A DNA stretch of 64,000 nt, from the NCBI RefSeq assembly GCF_001638985.1, contig NW_017265145.1, positions 186,001 through 250,000 on the forward strand. Direction: 5' to 3'. The translations under genes were made by a program, and so were the position numbers. Source of the DNA: Phycomyces blakesleeanus NRRL 1555(-) (Eukaryota; Mucoromycota; Mucoromycetes; Mucorales; Phycomycetaceae). The notes under the pieces were generated by a model. It was not told the origin of the DNA. It did not search any database and was given only the letters and a program-made list of their open reading frames with translations. Positions 60,837-64,000 of this stretch are shown here, piece by piece; the first letter of the stretch is position 1, and the number at the start of each line of letters is the position of its first letter.

Positions 60837-61970
60837 ATGACTACTGCTCTCTTCACGCCTATTAAACTCGGTGCATCTCTCTTGAAACATCGTATTGCCC
60901 TGGCTCCTCTGACCCGCCGTCGCTCTGATGAAGACCATATCTCTATCCCTTTGATGACCGAGTATTACGCACAACGTGCTACTGATGGTGGTCTACTCAT
61001 TACTGAAGGTGTCTTCATTTCCGAAGAGTCCGGTGCTTACCCACATGTTCCCGGTATCTTCACTGACAAGCAGATCGAATCATGGAAAGAAGTAACTAAG
61101 GCTGTTCATGACAAGGGTGGAATTATATACCTCCAATTGTGGGCCGTTGGTCGCGCCAATGAATCAGCTAACATCCCAGGCAACAAGCTCCCTGGCTCTG
61201 CATCTGCTATTGCAATTAGAGGCAAGAATGATTCCGGAGAGGATTATGAAGTACCTCGTGCGCTCGAGACCGAGGAAATCCCCCTTATTGTGGAGCAATA
61301 CGCCCAAGCTGCCAGAAACTCGATTGCTGCTGGGTTTGATGGTGTTGAGATCCACAGTGCTAATGGTTATCTTTTGGATCAATTCCTCAACAGCTCGTCT
61401 AATGTGCGTACAGATAAATACGGTGGATCAGCTGAAAACCGTGCTCGCTTTACCTTGGAGGTTGTCGAAAGTGTTTCCAAAGCAATCGGAGCAGATCGCA
61501 CTGGTGTTCGTTTCTCACCTTGGTCTGGATACAAAGATGTGATCGACGCCAAGCCTTATGAGACCTGGGGATACGTTGTAGAGCAGCTACAGGAGAACTA
61601 TCCTGACCTGGCCTATCTTCATTTTATTGAACCTCGTGATGACTTTATCAGCGGCCTTCACCCTGAAGTTGATAGAACTGAGATTCTTGAGAACGATAGC
61701 ATTGATCCATTCCGCAAAGTATGGAAGGGTCCATTCATTACTGCCGGTGGATACACCACTCATCCAAAGCGTGCATTTGAAACTGCTGAATTGATGGAAA
61801 ACACCTTGGTTGCCTTTGGCCGTTCTTTCATTGCAAATCCCGACCTTGTTCATCGTATTAAGAACGACTTACCTTTAAATAAGTATGACCGCTCAACCTT
61901 CTTTACCCTGGGTAGCGTTGGATATACCGATTACCCTTTTCATGACCCTGAAACAGCTGATAATAATTAG
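60837..61970 (+). CDS. Old Yellow Enzyme divergent paralogue (OYE C', duplicate of C)
   Basis: Encodes the same 377 residues as the gene at 30364 (Ala103 in QLWAVGR, HSANGYLLDQF with the proton-donor Tyr). One silent difference was found in the coding region (GCA at 30790 is GCG here). The near-identical tract ends about 20 bp beyond its stop codon. Confidence 0.94.
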   Translation: MTTALFTPIKLGASLLKHRIALAPLTRRRSDEDHISIPLMTEYYAQRATDGGLLITEGVFISEESGAYPHVPGIFTDKQIESWKEVTKAVHDKGGIIYLQLWAVGRANESANIPGNKLPGSASAIAIRGKNDSGEDYEVPRALETEEIPLIVEQYAQAARNSIAAGFDGVEIHSANGYLLDQFLNSSSNVRTDKYGGSAENRARFTLEVVESVSKAIGADRTGVRFSPWSGYKDVIDAKPYETWGYVVEQLQENYPDLAYLHFIEPRDDFISGLHPEVDRTEILENDSIDPFRKVWKGPFITAGGYTTHPKRAFETAELMENTLVAFGRSFIANPDLVHRIKNDLPLNKYDRSTFFTLGSVGYTDYPFHDPETADNN

Positions 61971-62596
61971 ACTTAAATTATTACGCTCCCTGTTTATAGC
62001 CACGATAGATTTATTGATTTATGCCTATAAATTACATATTATTATATGACTTGATATGATATTTTTTATACAATAAACTTGCCTTGAAAAAAATAATATT
62101 TTATGGTGTGCAATCTATGAGAGCATTTTGCAAAATAATATGTACTATTTATTAAGAATCCTTCAAAAAGATGTTTAAACTGGGACAAGTGTTGAATTGG
62201 TTTATGTATGCAACTTAGAATTTAATGTATGAAAAATGCTGCCAACGAATTCAACGGGCAAATGCAAATATAAAAATGTGGGAAATGTTGGTTAAACAAA
62301 ATATCAGCTTAACACCACCCTTAAAGATAAAAAAAAGCTTGCAATATTCTCTCACTAAAGTTAAACTGTGGCTGTATGTCAGCCACAAGCTATAGTAAGT
62401 ACTGATTTACTTTCGAAAATTCCCAGTTTGCCTTATCAATTTATATATACTTATGTTCTGTAGATATGCAGCTATAGATATTTAAACTACACTGTACTTC
62501 AGGACATCAGAATCATACAACATTGTAAATAATGTATCTTCATATATGTATTGATTAAATGATTTGTTTATTAATTGATTAATTAAAGAAAAGTCT
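61971..62596. other. 3' flank of OYE C'
   Basis: Aligns with 31498-32157 but with many substitutions and indels. No gene is seen. Confidence 0.6.
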
Positions 62597-63606
62597 TTAG
62601 TATAAGCATTCTACATTTCCACCCTGAAAAGTCCATCGGTGCTCCACATCTTGTTCTTGTGCTTCAAAATCTGCTGTAATAAAAAGAAAGAAAAAGAAAT
62701 ATAAAAGTACATACCTGCAAAAACAAACACGCAAAAAAAAAACGGACCCAACGAGAAACAAAAACTAACTAAAAACACAGTACGAAGTTGGGGACATCTC
62801 ACTCATACGACATCCGGCGGATCAGCACAACGCCGAGATGAAGGACGACTACGCGTCAAAAAAAGAAGTTGGCGCAATGCCTTGAAACCCTCGGCCTCGT
62901 ACTCAGAATCCTGGACACCACCAGAGCTCAGTCAGGGTCCCGAAGGTTAACCTGTTGGCTTGAACCTCGTTATATACAAAATAAGAACAAAGTAAAATGC
63001 TGAGATGCTTTGCTTTAGCTTGTGTTTTGGAACGATTACTCACCGATTAAGGAGTCCACCAAAGTACTTGCGCACTCTAATGAACTCGCCCGCTGGACCG
63101 CTATTTGTTTTGAAAAAAAAATTATGCAGACAAAACACATTAGTATCTTTTCATGTCAAGTTGGTAAGTAGTAAGCATGAAAATTAGCAGCAGATTTTTG
63201 CACACAAGAACAAAAAAGGAGTGGTTTTCTAGACTTCTGGTCATGTCTTGCTGTCAGTCTACTGTAAATAACAAATAAAAAGTTAGATCTTGCTCAACAT
63301 TAAGTGCATGAGGTTGGTAGCATTAGCCATTCGCTCGTTTTCTTGAATCTGTCAAAGTTGAAAATATGGAGCGCCTCTTTAAAAAAGAAAAAGGCGAAAA
63401 TATGTTCAGGTTAGCTTATGACACCGAAAGAGAGGTATTTGAGCTGGCTTTAACATGCTGGTGGTCTTTACATTCGTTACTTACCTGGCGTAAACGTAGG
63501 CTGGCCTAAAGGAAGGGAAATACAAATAAACAGACGCGTATGCCCTTGAAATAATTTTTCCTACGCCAATACAGGTGACATCATCATATATTTGTGATGC
63601 AAGCAT
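62597..63606 (-). pseudogene. Spliced gene of unknown family, right copy (possibly decaying)
   Basis: Minus-strand exon-like pieces in order: 63606-63485 reads MLASQIYDDVTCIGVGK... to FPSFRPAYVYA and ends at a consensus AG|GTAAGT. IQENERMANATNLM lies near 63350. PAGEFIRVRKYFGGLLNR ends at GTGAGT (about 63050). DSEYEAEGFKALRQLL follows CCAG (about 62910). The last exon, 62673-62597, follows TTACAG and reads DFEAQEQDVEHRWTFQGG to a stop. Splice signals are better than in the left copy and the DSEY piece has no stop. However, a 1-bp difference near 63310 shifts the IQENER piece, and I cannot assemble a complete frame, so I call it a probable pseudogene. I recognise no family; an intact relative is needed to define it. 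Confidence 0.45.
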
Positions 63607-63609
63607 TCT
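63361..63609 (+). repeat. Left arm of a perfect 249-bp inverted repeat
   Basis: Every base pairs with the reverse complement of 63752-64000 without gaps (coordinates of partners sum to 127,361). The arm covers the first exon and first intron of the unknown minus-strand gene. The plus strand of the arm also carries a 47-codon open frame from 63367. Confidence 0.95.
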
Positions 63610-63644
63610 CACCCACTGTGAGAGAATTTATTAGAGCAAAATAA

Positions 63645-63748
63645 CCACTGCGGTAAAAAAAAAAGGTGTGATTCAGAGGGCGATTCTGTAGAATGCATGT
63701 GATTTTTTTAAAATCACCCCCTGAAGCGCAATTTTTTTCTCATAGTGG
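63645..63748. mobile_element. MITE-like 104-bp element at the centre of the palindrome
   Basis: Ends CCACTGCGG and CATAGTGG are inverted, with further paired TTCAGAGGG / CCCCCTGAA-type blocks inside. The reverse complement aligns with 33207-33310 along its full, equal length. It forms the spacer between the inverted-repeat arms. A partial remnant of the same element (CCCACTGTGAGAGAA) lies at about 63612. Confidence 0.6.
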
Positions 63749-63751
63749 CTA

Positions 63752-64000
63752 AGAATGCTTGCATCACAAATATATGATGATGTCACCTGTATTGGCGTAG
63801 GAAAAATTATTTCAAGGGCATACGCGTCTGTTTATTTGTATTTCCCTTCCTTTAGGCCAGCCTACGTTTACGCCAGGTAAGTAACGAATGTAAAGACCAC
63901 CAGCATGTTAAAGCCAGCTCAAATACCTCTCTTTCGGTGTCATAAGCTAACCTGAACATATTTTCGCCTTTTTCTTTTTTAAAGAGGCGCTCCATATTTT
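63752..64000 (-). repeat. Right arm of the perfect inverted repeat, running to the window edge
   Basis: Exact reverse complement of 63361-63609. The arm does not end before base 64000, so the true palindrome may be longer. It contains a plus-strand second copy of the first exon (starting ATG at 63755) and donor GTAAGT of the unknown gene. Confidence 0.95.

Larger units (their letters stand above)
55110..61990. repeat. Segmental duplication, right copy (~6.9 kb)
   Basis: Near-identical partner of 24640-31517, containing OYE B', OYE C' and all intervening DNA. Just after 61990 the copies diverge sharply (for example GTTTATAGCCACGATAG versus GTTTATATTCGTAGTAG). Confidence 0.9.

Noticed and set aside
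63367..63510. 47-codon plus-strand frame in the palindrome arm (MERLFKKEKG...)
   Set aside because: Overlaps the first intron and exon of the minus-strand gene, and the related left copy has a stop after seven codons.

Overview
The window looks like nuclear DNA of an early-diverging filamentous fungus, most likely Mucoromycota/Mucorales. This is inferred from very AT-rich intergenic DNA, genes split by short GT-AG introns (47 to about 290 bp) with CTAAC/TTAAT-type branch sites, fungal-type adenylate cyclase and PAK/Ste20 kinase architectures, a Tc1 transposon relic and a family expansion of Old Yellow Enzymes (OYE). Nothing bacterial or organellar is visible.

Layout. (1) 1-7553: AT-rich satellite. 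An imperfect ~30-bp minisatellite is organised into a 2,669-bp higher-order repeat, interrupted by a 100-N assembly gap (7042-7141). (2) 7554-15005: mostly non-coding DNA with a tRNA-like segment, low-complexity tracts and one decayed Tc1 element bounded by terminal inverted repeats and TA target sites (12551-13894). (3) 15006-22017: a complete adenylate cyclase gene (about 12 exons, ~1,990 aa: Ras-association, leucine-rich repeats, PP2C-like, class III cyclase). (4) 23416-33310: three tandem OYE genes (A, B, C), a decaying minus-strand gene of unknown family, and a 104-bp MITE. (5) 35686-39136: a minus-strand PAK/Ste20 kinase (8 exons, 738 aa), then small genes at 41325 and 48854, a possible mini-gene at 44389 and a decayed multi-exon gene at 46590-47860. 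(6) 53887-64000: a second OYE block (D, B', C', the same unknown gene and MITE), ending in a perfect inverted repeat that reaches the window edge.

How it fits together. Adenylate cyclase and the PAK kinase are both Ras/Rho-family GTPase effectors in fungal morphogenesis and nutrient signalling, but their proximity here need not mean more than linkage. The OYE genes are flavin ene-reductases, each with its own TATA box and a shared leader. Blocks 4 and 6 are an old duplication, diverged at both ends (genes A versus D on the left, the unknown gene on the right). Their middle ~6.9 kb is almost identical, so B/B' and C/C' encode identical proteins. That mosaic is best explained by recent gene conversion or a second recent duplication. 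OYE B carries His in place of the usual catalytic Tyr.

The most noteworthy observations are the OYE mosaic with its active-site variants, the perfect palindrome built around a MITE at the right edge, the 2,669-bp higher-order satellite, and the unrecognised spliced gene flanking both OYE blocks.
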